DNA from: Phaseolus vulgaris
Lineage: Eukaryota > Streptophyta > Magnoliopsida > Fabales > Fabaceae
NCBI RefSeq assembly: GCF_000499845.2
Contig: NC_023749.2
Location: 31,203,699-31,267,698 of the forward strand
DNA: 64,000 nucleotides
Reading direction: 5' to 3'
The notes beneath the pieces were generated by a model. That model made no database searches and was not told the origin of the DNA. It was given only the letters and a program-made list of their open reading frames with translations. Positions within the stretch are counted from its first letter, which is position 1. Each line of letters begins with the position of its first letter. The translations under genes were made by a program, and so were the position numbers. Shown here piece by piece: positions 54,169-64,000 of this stretch.

Positions 54169-55375
54169 TTGATCACATCAAGGAAATTTACAAAGATGAC
54201 CTTGATTTTTCTCAAATCTTGCAAGGTGCTCAAAAGGAACCTACAAAGACTTTTCATCCATGAAGGATTTCTTTTTAAAGGAAAAAGACTTTGCGTGCCC
54301 CAAGGGACTTTGAGACAATCTCTTGTTAAGGAGGCACGTGAGGGTGGTTTAATGGGACATTTTGGGGTAGCAAAAAACCTTAGATACCTTGCATGAATAA
54401 TTCTTTTGGTCCAACATACGAAAATTTGTACACAATTTATGTGATAAATGCATAATATGTAGGAAAGCTAAGTCTAGGGTTCAACTCCATGGTTTATATA
54501 CCCCCCTGCCCATCCATGACATGGCTTGGGTAGACATTTCTATGGATTTCATTCTAGGGCTTCCCAAGACATCCAAGGGTATGGATTCTATCTTTGTGGT
54601 AGTGGATCGTTTTTCCAAAATGACCCATTTCATTCCATGCCACAAAGTAGATGATGCTTGTAATATTGTCAATCACTTCGTTAAGGAAGTTGTTAGATTA
54701 TATGGGCTTCCTAGAAGTATAGTATCTGACAGAGACTCTAAGTTCTTGAGTCACTTCTAAAAAACGTTGTGGGGCAAACTGGGCACTAATTTGATGTTTT
54801 CTACTACTTGTCATCCCCAGATAGATGGACAAACAAAAGTGGTCAATAGAACTTTGTCACTAATGTTGAGATGCCTTATTTTCGAGAATCCTATGGTGTG
54901 GGAGGACTTACTTCCTCATATTGAGTTTGCTTTTAGTAGGATCGTTAATTCTACTACATCTTACACCCCTTTTGAGGTTGTGTATGGGTTCAATCTCGTT
55001 ACACCTCTTGACCTACTTCCTATCCCTGTACTTGATGAGGTTTTGTGCAAAAATGGTTTTGAAAAAGCTACATTTATTAAACACTTGCATCAACACGTCA
55101 ATTGACAAATAAAAGGAAGGTATGAGAGTATGCTCAACATGCAAATAAAGGGCGCAAAGAAATGATCTTTGAACCTGGGGACTACGTATGGCTTCATTTG
55201 ATAAAGGATCATTTTCCTACTCAAAAGAAATCTAGACTCCTTCCCCGCGGGGACGATCCCTTTTAGATCATTAAAATGATCAATGATAATGCTTATGTGT
55301 TTGATCTATCTAACACATATTTAAGGAGTAATTATTTTAATGTCAGCAATCTAACTTCTTTCTCTACAGGTGTTT
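54169..55375 (+). pseudogene. Integrase of the Reina-type element
   Basis: GGLMGHFGVAKNL (about 54333) is the zinc-binding start. [20 protein letters not shown] (about 54522), [31 protein letters not shown] and HPQIDGQTKVVNRTLS (about 54812) give the core, with D, D and, where E is expected, K (DGQTKVV). NDNAYVFDLSNTY and NVSNLTSF near 55290-55370 are the C-terminal end. Stops at about 54396, 54760 and 55105 divide it. Confidence 0.8.
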
Positions 55376-55639
55376 AAAATTTGTGGACCAATTCTCTCCA
55401 ACCCGGGAAACATGATGAGACCCTGATTGACAGAGCACCCACTGAGCTAGTCCAACCTTTCAGAAGGATGACCAAAAGCATGACACAAGACCTAAAGCTA
55501 GGTTAGACTCAGTTCATAGATAGTGACTCAAAGCCTCTTATACCTCAGAGGATTACCAGGAGCAAAGCCCACATAATTGGACCTCAACACCAGCTATTTT
55601 CCCTGCTTTTATTTAAGTAAATCAGGGTTTAATTAACAT

Positions 55640-56351
55640 AAATTGGGCTTGTGCCAAAGCCTACATTTTGACATAGCTTCTAGAAATGGTCCCCATGTAC
55701 CGCCCCTTTCTTCTATGTGCTCACTTTTAACCTAGTTTCTAGAAGGAATCCTCCACTTGTGCAACACCCTTGGATTGACCTAGTCTCTAGAATGTGCTCA
55801 TAATTGCTGCCCCTACCTTTATTGCTCACCAAGGCACTTGTATCTATAAATAAGGTGTCTATCCTCTTGTAAAAACACATTGAATGAACAGTAAAGAAAC
55901 TTTGCTTGAGTGAGTCTTGAGTGTCTCTAAAATCCTTTGAGTCTTATCTTGGCAAAGATGGCTGCAAGTGGCACTCTCATCCTCACTCATCTTGGAACTT
56001 CCTCCTCCAAGTGGCGTGATTTACTCCCATTCTCTCCACTCCATAAGCTTCTTCATCTCTTTTCTCTTTTCCGTTATTTGTTATTCTTTACCACCATTAT
56101 TATTCATTTATTTTGTTTCCATTCTCTTATATTTTCACTTGGTTTATCCTTTCTTGTTTATCTTATTAATTGTTCCGAAATCATCATCATAATATATGTG
56201 TTTTTTCTTTTTCTCTGTTGAAGAGAACCTTCACACTTACTTAACCACTTGGTTATGTTCGTGTCCAATGACAATCTTCACTGAGTTTCACCATATCTTG
56301 TTAATAAAAAATCATAATCCAAGTAAAAACCTCTAAAACCAACTCACATTA
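55640..56351 (+). repeat. 3' LTR of the Reina-type element (start unclear)
   Basis: From ACATAAATTGGGCTTG it runs parallel to the solo LTR: a TCTAGAAG block, TATAAATAAGGTGTC (TATA) at about 55850, AAACTTTGCTTGAGTGA, ACTCATCTTGGAAC, CCAAGTGGCGTG and the end AACTCACATTA. The first quarter differs, so either the LTR starts further up or it belongs to another subfamily. Confidence 0.65.
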
Positions 56352-56579
56352 AGTACCACCATCATCGTGTGTCATCCCATTACCTTTTTCATCTGCCCCA
56401 CATTCATCATCTAATAACCTACTATCATATGTCCCACAACCAGTGTCAATACCATCACTGTCGTCTATTATACCATTATCTACCATCACATTATCACCAG
56501 TTTCTTCTACCCTTATAATGTCTGATAATTTATTTTTTCTAACCATGAGAAACATGCAGTGAGTTATATGCCAAAAAAG
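56352..56579. other. Unassigned stretch between Reina LTR and Athila pol
   Basis: CAT-rich DNA (ACCACCATCATCG, CCATCACATTATCACC). The minus strand is open for 77 codons (56582-56349) but Asp/Gly-rich and unlike any protein I know. It probably belongs to the Athila element upstream of reverse transcriptase. Confidence 0.35.
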
Positions 56580-56673
56580 CAATTGTCCTTGGAATTGAAA
56601 CCTCTACCAAATCATTTGAAATATGTGTATCTAGATAATAAGCAGAGGTTGCCTGTGATAATTTCCAACAAGT

Positions 56674-57806
56674 TGTTAGAACTGTTGAATCAAGTGTGTT
56701 CAAGCTTTGAAGAATCCAAACCCTTTGAAGGTTGATGAAAGGCTGAATGTGCTTGTTGTTGTTGAGCTGTCTTTAAATAGGACCTGGGGTAGATTAATTG
56801 TATATACCCACTCTTGATTGAATCCAAAGCATAAGAATTCTCAAACCTTTTAATTGAAAAGTGTTTTTCAAACTAAGTGAAAAATAACCTGTTGTTTTGT
56901 CGAAACAACCGATTGTTTTATACTTAGGTGTTTTTAGAAAGGTTGAAAACTGTTTTTGATGGTTGACTTGCTGTCAAACCAAAAACAACCGATTGATTCG
57001 TGGAAACAACCGATTGTTTGTTTTGGGACCATAACAGAAAATTGTTTTGTGCTTTGACTGAGCAATAAATGATTTTCTAACTGTTTACGCTCCAGTTTTT
57101 AATGCTTTGACCAATCTTTAAATGCAATTAATAGTTTGTTAAGATTATGCAACAAACAACTTTGTTTTAAAAATAGAAAAACAGTTTTGAGTTTTTTACA
57201 GATTGAGATTTTGAAAAGTTGAGAATTGCTTAGAGATTGCATTGATCAAAGAGTGCGAGATAGGATTTTTCATCTTGTATGGATTTCAGATCTTTTCTGT
57301 AACAAATGTAATCCTTTGTACTTTTAAAGAAACTTTGTGTGTATTGCTGAGAAGTGTTGTGTGTTCTTGAGGGGATCAAGATCAACATTCTTAGTGGTGT
57401 TGTGCTGGACTAAAGGAAGTGTGTGTCTTGAGGGGATCAAGGTCACTTCTTTGGTTGTGTTGTAAGTAATCTAGGGTTGATTGCTTAGTGGATTCCCCAG
57501 TGGTTTCTGGGAAGACTGGATGTAGCTCTGGGTTTAGAGTGAATCAGTATAAACCTCTGTGTGCATTTTCTCTATCCTTTAACTCTTTAATTTCAGTTTT
57601 ATATTTGTAAACTGGTATAAACAACCGATTGTTTCTGCGAAACAACCGATTGTTTTTCTGGTGTTGTGCTTATTTGCTTTGTGTTTTGGCAAACTGATTT
57701 CTTAATCAAGTTATTCTCGAAGTAATTTCATTCCAGGCTTAAAAGTTTGCGAAAACCTCTTTAAACCATTCACCCCCCCTCTAGTTTAAAGCCATACATT
57801 CTAACA
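56674..57806 (+). mobile_element. Solo LTR, copia/Sirevirus-like (about 1.13 kb), in Athila pol
   Basis: Starts TGTTAGAACTG and ends CATTCTAACA, perfect short inverted termini of a copia LTR. It carries a CTTGAGGGGATCAAG block twice (about 57375, 57431) and several ACAACCGATTGTT motifs. The flanks CAAGT and AGAAA do not match directly; a lost CA on the right side would make them CAAG[T/A]. Athila coding sequence continues in the same sense on both sides. Confidence 0.7.
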
Positions 57807-58235
57807 AGAAAATCTATTACGAGTTCTTAAAGTGCACAAAAAGGCCTTTGGTTAGACATTGACTGACCTCCTTGGAATTATTCCAGCCATATCTATCTAC
57901 ATAATTATGCTAAAAAAATGAGTCTAAACCAATTAGACAATTTCAAAGAAGACTCAATCATAAACTTCTTGATTGAGTGAAAACAGAGGTGACCAAGCAA
58001 TTGAACTAGAATCATCTACCCAATTTCTGATAGTATGTGGGTTTGACCTGTGCAGATAGTTCTAAAGAAGTCATGATTAATTGTTTTATAGAACAAAGAT
58101 GATGAACTTGTGTCTAGAAGAGTAGCTAACAAATGGAGAGTTTGTATAGATTACAGAAATCTAAATGAGGTGACTAGAAAATATCATTTTTCTCTCCAAT
58201 TCATTGACAAAGTACTTGAAAGGCTAGCAGGTAAG

Positions 58236-59330
58236 TGATAAGTGTCTAATTTCAGTAATATTTCATATTAAAATATAGGCACTTATGAGGATTTATTGCT
58301 AATTTACATATAAAATAATCCCTAATTTATGAATTTATACATTTTTACATTTTTTATGATCTTTATTTGAATAAGAGTATTTTATTCCCAAATTTGGTGT
58401 TAATTGCAGATTTCTAAGGAAGATTGGAGATTTGGATTAAATATGAATGATTTGAGCTAAAAAGATAAAGATAGAAGGTCCCAGAATGGAAAAAGATGCA
58501 AAGAAAGATTGGGCCTTTTTTTATGTTTTATCATTTAGCCCATTAGCGCGACATAGGAAACAACCTAACCCTAGAAAACTAGGATAAATAGAGGGCTAGA
58601 GGCTCAACCTTAGTGTGCCAGATTGAGAGGAAAACACCATACAGTGAATTGTAACCCAATTGGGAGAATGGAAGGTGATAGAAGTATGCGTGGCTAATTC
58701 TACCCTTTGGGATTCGGAGTAATCTGCTCAAACTCTTATGTATTGAGGTGATATTTTATATATTAATATTCAGTTCTTGATTGATTATTGGTATTGTTGT
58801 TTTACTTTTAATTTTTCGTGACAAATTGAGAATCTTAAATCTGACCGGGAGGTATTTTTAGGGTTCGGACCTAAACAACAATACTTAACATATTTGAGTG
58901 CTAGGAATAGACTTGAAATGTTAATTGCTATTAAACGTCTGAGCTTCGTTCTAAGTTGTTCTTATAAGTATGCGAGGGATCGATAGTTAGGGAACATTCT
59001 TAAGGATTTTATATGCGAGGAATCGATATAAATGATTTTTATACGGGCATCAATTTCAATTAAAGAACTTAATATTGACATGCTAATCAAAATACATGGG
59101 AGTGAGAGAGATGAAACCTAATCCCTATTTTTCCAATTGAAACAATTAATTCTTTGTCTGTTTTCTTATTGATCATCGCCAACACAACCACTTTCAATAC
59201 TTTTAATTGTTTTGTTCTATATTTAGCGATTATTGTACTTGATATCACTGTTCCTTGTGGGATCGATATCCGTCCTTAGGGACAATTATTACTTCTGACA
59301 AAGCGGTGCACTTGCCGTAAAAAGTCATCA
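58236..59330 (+). mobile_element. Solo LTR (1,095 bp) with perfect target duplication, in Athila reverse transcriptase
   Basis: Starts TGATAAGTGTC and ends AAAAGTCATCA. The flanks are GTAAG on both sides (58231-58235, 59331-59335). Coding sequence of the Athila element stops at the left flank and resumes at the right flank. The GACAAAGCGGTGCACTTGCCG near its end is typical of gypsy LTRs in legumes as I recall. The family is not certain. Confidence 0.85.
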
Positions 59331-59530
59331 GTAAGTCCCATTACTATTTTCTTTATGGATTTTTTGGATACATGCAAATACATATAACATATGAGGACCA
59401 ACACAAAACCATATTTACCTGTCCTTTTGGCACTTTTGTGTATGAAAGAATTCCTTTTGGCCTATGCAACGCATCTACTACATTTCAGAGGTGTATGCTG
59501 GGCATATTTGCATAACTTAATGAAAATTGC

Positions 59531-59953
59531 TTGGAGTTATTAATGGATTTTACTATTTTTGGTTCTTCATTCAATGAATGTCTACATAACTTGAGAAAAG
59601 TTTTGAAAAGACGTATTGAGACAAATCTTGTGCTTAATTATGAGAAATATCATTTTATGGTTTCCAAAGGAATAGTCCTAGGTCATCTCATTTCCGAAAG
59701 AGGAATGCAAGTTGATAAAGTCAAAATAAATATTATTACCTCTTTGACTTATCCCTCGTCTGTGAGGGAAGTGCGTTTATTTCTTGGGCATGTAGGTTTT
59801 TATCGAAGGTTTATAAAATATTTTAGTCAAATAGTTCACCCATTATCCAGCCTATGGCAGAAGATGCGTTGTTTGAATTTGATGATAATTGTAAGAAGGA
59901 TTTTGATGAGTGAAAGAAAAGACTTACCAGTGCGCCTATTGTGTAGCCTCTGA
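59531..59953 (+). pseudogene. Athila reverse transcriptase, C-terminal part
   Basis: The longest open remnant of the Athila pol: DFTIFGSSFNECLHNLRKVL, then LVLNYEKYHFMVSKGIVLG, and VREVRLFLGHVGFYRRFIKY, closing with unrelated residues after a frameshift at about 59860. The YMDD-type site just upstream is damaged (LLMDFTIF). It begins at a non-ATG codon because it is only a fragment. Confidence 0.75.
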
Positions 59954-60841
59954 AATGGTAAATACATTTTGAAATCATGTGTGATGCCTCAGATTACACA
60001 TTAGAAGTTTTTCTCTTACAAAAAGCAAGTAAGTGTCCTCATGTCATTGCTTACCCTTCTAGATTTTTTGGTGCGGGCCAGTAAATTACACTACAATTGA
60101 GAGAGAGAAAATTTAGCAGTTTAGAAGTTTTGGTTTAGTTTTTTGTCCTCATGTCAATTCTTCTTCTTCTTCTTCTCAAGAGATTTCTCTCAGATTGTTT
60201 GACATTAAAGAGAATGTCATTTTAATTTGTTCATAGTTTTCCATTGAAATCCATTTAATTTTTGTGAAACAACTATTAGATTTAATGGTCAACAATCAAA
60301 GGCCAGACGAAATGATGGTTGTGTTTATTGATTTCATTACTTGTTTTTCATTTACATTGCAATTCATTTATTTTCTTCTACGTTAGACGTTTGACTTCGT
60401 AGATAGTCTGGTGTGTACATAGTCTTTCATTTTACTTCACCTTACACTTTGCATTTCAAAGTAATATTTCCCTCTTTTTAATTTGTGAAGATAAAAATAT
60501 TGAAATAATGAATTCAATGAACATGTTTTCTTTGAGGATTCAACCTAGTTTGACTCTATATCACATTAGGGGAACTTAGTAATTTGGTTGATAAAACAGT
60601 TGATAAACAATCGTCAATAACCTTTCCACAACTCACTGGGTGTTTTACCAGCTTTTTTATGTGGTATCCTATTTTGCAAAACAACATGTTGTAAGCAGAG
60701 TTTCACCCTAAAGATTATCAAAAACATTAGAACTAAAAAATTTACCATTCATCATATCTTTAAGAGTCCTATTTTTCCTTTCAACTACTCCATTAGATTC
60801 AGGTGAATATGTGGGGTTACTTCATGAATAATACCTTATTT

Positions 60842-62353
60842 TACTAGTACAAATAACACATTCTACAACGACATATTAGGTCGGTTAATTGAGAACCAGT
60901 GTAAATAAAAACGCTGTGACATTTTTGTAAATATTTGGCATATATTACACCAATCGTAAGGATCAACTGGTGTAATATGTTCTTTTAAGGGTAAATTTTT
61001 TTTTAAATTCAAAAGCAGAATTTAAAGTGCTTAATGAATAAAAAGCGGAATTGTAAATGACAAGGAATTGAAAGGTGGAATTGAAATTGCTTGAATATAA
61101 AAGCAAAAATTGAAATGTGCTGAAAATTTAAAGCAGAAAATCAACTTTGAAAAGATAAGCACAATTAGAACCATGCTCTGAATACCACATGATGTGAGCT
61201 GATTTTAGGATTGCACATTTTTATGGGTTACTCTTTTGTTTATGATTTTTGGATTAGCAGAATATGGTGAGAAACCCAAAGAAGATTCCCACTGGACACA
61301 AACTTAATGAAGTGGTTAAGTAAGTGTGAAGGTTCACTTCTAGAGGACAAAGAGAAAAACACAATTATATGGTGCGATGATGATGAGGTGTGGAATTAAA
61401 GAACACAAAATGAAACAAGAAATGGAAAAGATGACCGAATGGAGAAGAAAAGACATAAACAAGAACATAAAGATAAAAGGAAATGGCGCAAGGAAAGAAG
61501 TAAAATGAATGAAAGGAAAAGATGAAGAGATTAAAGAAAGCTTATGGAGGATGGAGATGGTGTCACGCCATTTGGAGGGTGGGAGGCTCCAAGATAAGTA
61601 GTGCAGAGCGGCCACTTGAAGTGCTCACACACTCAAGATAAGACCCAATATGAGAGTTCTCAATTCTCACAAAAACACTCATGCAGAGTTTCTTTACTAT
61701 ATTCAAATTCAATGTGTCTGATACACGAGGAAAGACACTTTATTTATAGGAGAGAGTGTCTTGGAGAACAATATAGAGGGGTAGGGGTGTCATTTGTGAG
61801 AAACCTTCTAGAATGTCAAAGAAACCCTAAACCTAGATGCACTTATCATGAAAGGCGGGATTAACACAAACCCAAATTACTAAGAACACCCTACTCAAAT
61901 TACTAAGCACACCCTAGCTTATTCTTCTATTTGGACCCCCAAAGTGAGCTCAATTTATTTACATAACTTCTCTTTTGGAAAGACAAGAAGGAAAAACTTA
62001 TGATATTCTAGTTTATATATGGTTCTTCTTCTGCTGATGCTCTCTCGAGGTTTGGTGGGGGCCTGACTTTGTATACTGAGATGACTGACCTATTTGTGAA
62101 GTGCTTGTTGTGTCCTTAGTCATCTACTGGTTGATGTGGTTTGTATCAGGTTGGGCCTTATAACCGGTGTAGTATGTCCCTGATGGGTGCTATATTTTTG
62201 AATTATTTTAGTCAATTTTTGGTACTTAACATCGATTTTTACAACCGATGTAATATGTGATTGACAAATTACATTGTTGAAATCTATATCGATGGTAGAA
62301 CTGGTGTAATATGTCTCTCAGAACCGGTGTAATATGTGTTATTTGCACTAGTG
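60842..62353. mobile_element. Non-autonomous CACTA (En/Spm) element
   Basis: The right end reversed reads CACTAGTGCAAATAACACAT; the left end reads TACTAGTACAAATAACACAT, i.e. CACTA with its first C changed to T. TTT flanks both sides (60839-60841, 62354-62356), the 3-bp target size of CACTA elements. Subterminal repeats AACCGGTGTAATATGT and variants occur near 60967, 62163, 62243, 62296 and 62320. There is no transposase. It splits the copia integrase exactly where the reading resumes on each side. Confidence 0.88.
61190..62148 (-). mobile_element. Reina-family LTR with primer-binding site, inside the CACTA element
   Basis: On the minus strand it starts TGATACAAACCAC at 62148 and ends CTCACATCA at 61190, 959 bp, the same size as the solo LTR at 52574. 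TGTGGTATTCAGAGCA follows on the minus strand (61189-61174), an initiator-Met-type primer-binding site, so about 180 bp of internal leader (to about 61000) is retained. The second LTR and all genes are missing. TATAAATA at about 61740 (minus) is its TATA box. Confidence 0.8.
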
Positions 62354-62356
62354 TTT

Positions 62357-63115
62357 AACACAATAATCATTAAACAAAACATAATCACCACCTCTATCTA
62401 ACCTAATCTTGTCTTATAGGTTAAAATAATATCAAAAGCTTCATCCTTATATTTAACTAAGCACACTTGAAGTATCTAAAACGATAATCTACAAATGTTA
62501 CAAAATAATTTTTACCACATCCAGACATGGTATGTTTTAAATAAGAAAGATCGTATGAACTAAACCAAAAGTTCACTTTGACGTTCTACAAAATGACATG
62601 TTTTCGTCGTTATTTTAGATTCTACACATATATCACATTTCCTACTTTGTTTGTGATGCATGTTGATTAATTCTAGTTTATAACACACGAAGAATTTACT
62701 TGTCCTAATCTAACATGCCTCACATCATAAGAATCAACAATATAAGAAGAAGTCCCATATTCATTGATAACTTCAGAAATGTTAAGTACAAAAAGACTTT
62801 GATCATATTTTTTGTCATAACAATTTTGTTAGATTCAAATGAAACTTTAACCCCAACTTTTCCCAACAGTGCTAAAGAGATAAAATTAACTCTAATAAAT
62901 GGCATACGTAGCACATTACTTAAAGCCAAAATCTTACTAGATGTGAGCTTTAAAATAACCTTTATTTTTCCTAGGACATGAGTTGTCTTGTAATCACCGA
63001 GATAAACTTGTTCTTCTCTATCCCCCACACTTGTGTAGGGGGAAAACACATTTTTGTTTGCACAAATGTGTCTATTAGTCCCAAATTCTACCACCCATTT
63101 ATTCACATTGGTCAC
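62357..63115 (-). pseudogene. Copia fossil: protease to integrase start
   Basis: KWVVEFGTNRHICANK at about 63098 is the protease site, where D-S-G has become E-F-G. VGDREEQVYLGDYKTTHVLG, LGKVGVKVSFESNKIVMTK and then KFFVCYKLELINMHHKQSRK-like pre-integrase reading follow, ending in YKDEAFDI and a damaged ...VVIMFCLMIIVL stretch at the CACTA border. It is frameshifted after about 62720. Confidence 0.75.
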
Positions 63116-63129
63116 AAAGATTACTTGTG

Positions 63130-64000
63130 AAATGACTACAACAATTGTATCTTTTTGCCTTCGACTATATTTTCCTTAGGAGGATTTTCGTTCTTGACCC
63201 TATGTCTGCACCGAGGTGCATGATCACCTGACCTTCCATAAACAAAAACAATTCCCTTCTTCTTGAAAGTGGGTTAGTTACATTGGGACGAGGAAATTTA
63301 TTATTATTTTTCATCTTGTGATCAGGTTTTTCCTCGTACCTTTTTTAAGCTAGTTTGTCTTCTATCATATTTGCCTTTGCAGACAACGTTTTAACCCTTG
63401 CAAGAACACACTCATGTTTGTTGGTGTCTTCAATGATTATATGGGTGATGATATGTGGCGGTGACATTTGTCTGTGTCGATGCTTCAGTTGTTGTTTGTA
63501 GTCAGTCCAAGATTCCAAAACTTTTTTTTATCAACAATTCATAAACTAATTCTTTAGGTAAGACTATGTTCTCTACTTTGATATCTTGGAGCAACTTATG
63601 GTATTCGTTAATTTGAATCTTGATGTACTTGTCTTTGATCATCTCCCAGCGATACTAATTTTTTATCACAAACCTTTTTCAAACAGCGTCTTCAATAGTA
63701 TATTTGAGAATAAGGGAATTTCGAATATCTTTTGTTTCCTTGTAGGAGCAATGCACATCAAACAAATCGTTAGATAATGCATTGAGCAAGGTGTGGCAAC
63801 ATACCTTATTCGCATGGGTCCAACCTTCAATTTGTTTCATAAGGGTGCTAGAGTATGGTTTAGAAGTCATAAGTGCAAAAACGAATCCATACATGTCCAA
63901 CAAAGTATGGACACGTTCTTGCCAACGTCAGAAGTTATGACCGGTGAAGACTTCAATTTTCAAAATATCCAGAAACGATTTTGAAAATGTGGTTTGAGTT
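63130..64000 (-). pseudogene. Copia fossil: gag
   Basis: On the minus strand, EGWTHANKVCCHTLLNALSN and LFDVHCSYKETKDIRNSLIL (about 63830-63700) match the copia gag core. Lower down, a zinc knuckle retains only GDHAPRCRHR, with the first two Cys lost or out of frame. The N-terminus lies outside the window. Confidence 0.72.

Larger units (their letters stand above)
49490..56351 (+). mobile_element. Broken Reina-type Ty3/gypsy element
   Basis: A partial 5' LTR (49490 to about 49670; CATCTTGGAACTTT, then CCAAGTGGTGTG) and leader are followed by gag, protease, reverse transcriptase, RNase H and integrase, and then a 3' LTR. Every gene has stops. A solo LTR of the same family sits in reverse transcriptase (52574-53532). 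The RT/IN motifs ([35 protein letters not shown]) match the Reina chromovirus clade as I know it. Confidence 0.8.
56580..60125 (+). mobile_element. Athila-type Ty3/gypsy pol fragment, split by two solo LTRs
   Basis: LELKPLPNHLKYVYLDNKQR (about 56595) and LPVIISNK lead to the first solo LTR. The same reading resumes at 57811 with LLRVLKVHKKAFG and later KWRVCIDYRNLNEVTRKY (about 58133) up to ERLAGK. After the second solo LTR it continues at 59336 with an ...FLDTCKYIQI-like region, TFTCPFGTFVYERIPFGLCN (about 59414), FTIFGSSF and LVLNYEKYHFMVSKGIVLG (about 59623). RNase H remnants such as MCDASDYTLEV (about 59980) end near 60125. The motif set is that of Athila elements. No LTR pair or gag is visible. 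Confidence 0.82.
60550..64000 (-). mobile_element. Ty1/copia fossil (minus), split by a CACTA element, runs off the window
   Basis: On the minus strand: gag (about 63980-63680; WTHANKVCCHTLLNALSNDL), a damaged zinc knuckle (about 63250-63190; GDHAPRCRHR), protease (about 63100), pre-integrase (about 62700), integrase core up to 62357, then after the CACTA element its continuation (60838-60550; ESNGVVERKNRTLKDMM, QNRIPHKKAGKTPSELWKG). All parts have stops or shifts. Confidence 0.8.

Noticed and set aside
56349..56582. Minus-strand 77-codon Asp/Gly-rich frame
   Set aside because: The composition reflects the CAT-rich repeat on the other strand; no domain and no splice context.

Overview
Plant nuclear DNA, most likely from a legume of the Phaseoleae (Vigna/Phaseolus type; inferred). 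The genes have GT-AG introns, the intergenic DNA is very AT-rich, one gene is a legume-type seed protein (SBP65-like), and more than half of the window is LTR retrotransposons, many nested in each other. There is no bacterial or organellar content, and I saw no rRNA gene, tRNA gene or CRISPR array.

Layout. 1-2.3 kb: intergenic, with one small possible gene (1206-1460). 2.3-11.7 kb: a complete but mutated Ty3/gypsy element of the Tat type, with 447/450-bp LTRs and the target duplication ATTAT. It carries a two-exon antisense gene between pol and the 3' LTR. 11.7-16.3 kb: intergenic DNA and a decayed PPR gene (EMB976/At5g27270-like) that still has introns. 16.9-20.5 kb: intact BUD31 splicing-factor gene (minus). 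20.9-23.5 kb: two PIF/Harbinger-like non-autonomous elements. 23.5-26.6 kb: AT-rich DNA. 26.9-29.2 kb: SBP65-like LEA gene (plus) with a seed-type promoter. 29.6-38.3 kb: a minus-strand Ty1/copia fossil, split by a very young Tork-like copia element (33265-38115, target duplication TATAC). 39.1-39.9 kb: a small MITE and a TAXIMIN signalling-peptide gene (minus). 42.0-45.4 kb: GTE4-like bromodomain gene (minus). 46.9-48.7 kb: AT-rich repeats. 49.1-64 kb: a nest of broken elements: Reina-type gypsy with a solo LTR inside it, Athila pol with two solo LTRs inside it, and a copia fossil split by a CACTA element that itself holds a Reina LTR.

Four host genes look intact and unrelated in function: BUD31 (spliceosome), SBP65-like (seed desiccation), TAXIMIN (signalling peptide) and GTE4-like (chromatin reader). 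Three of them need exon joining, and TAXIMIN and BUD31 are easily missed by reading open frames alone. Start codons were chosen as ATG; several long open frames begin upstream at non-ATG codons and were trimmed.

The most unusual item is the antisense gene of the Tat element. It has its own minus-strand TATA box, a 70-bp intron whose removal joins two long open frames in phase, and a 13-copy repeat array where it converges with pol. Antisense extra ORFs are known in Tat elements, so this is a well-preserved example of a poorly understood system rather than a wholly new one.
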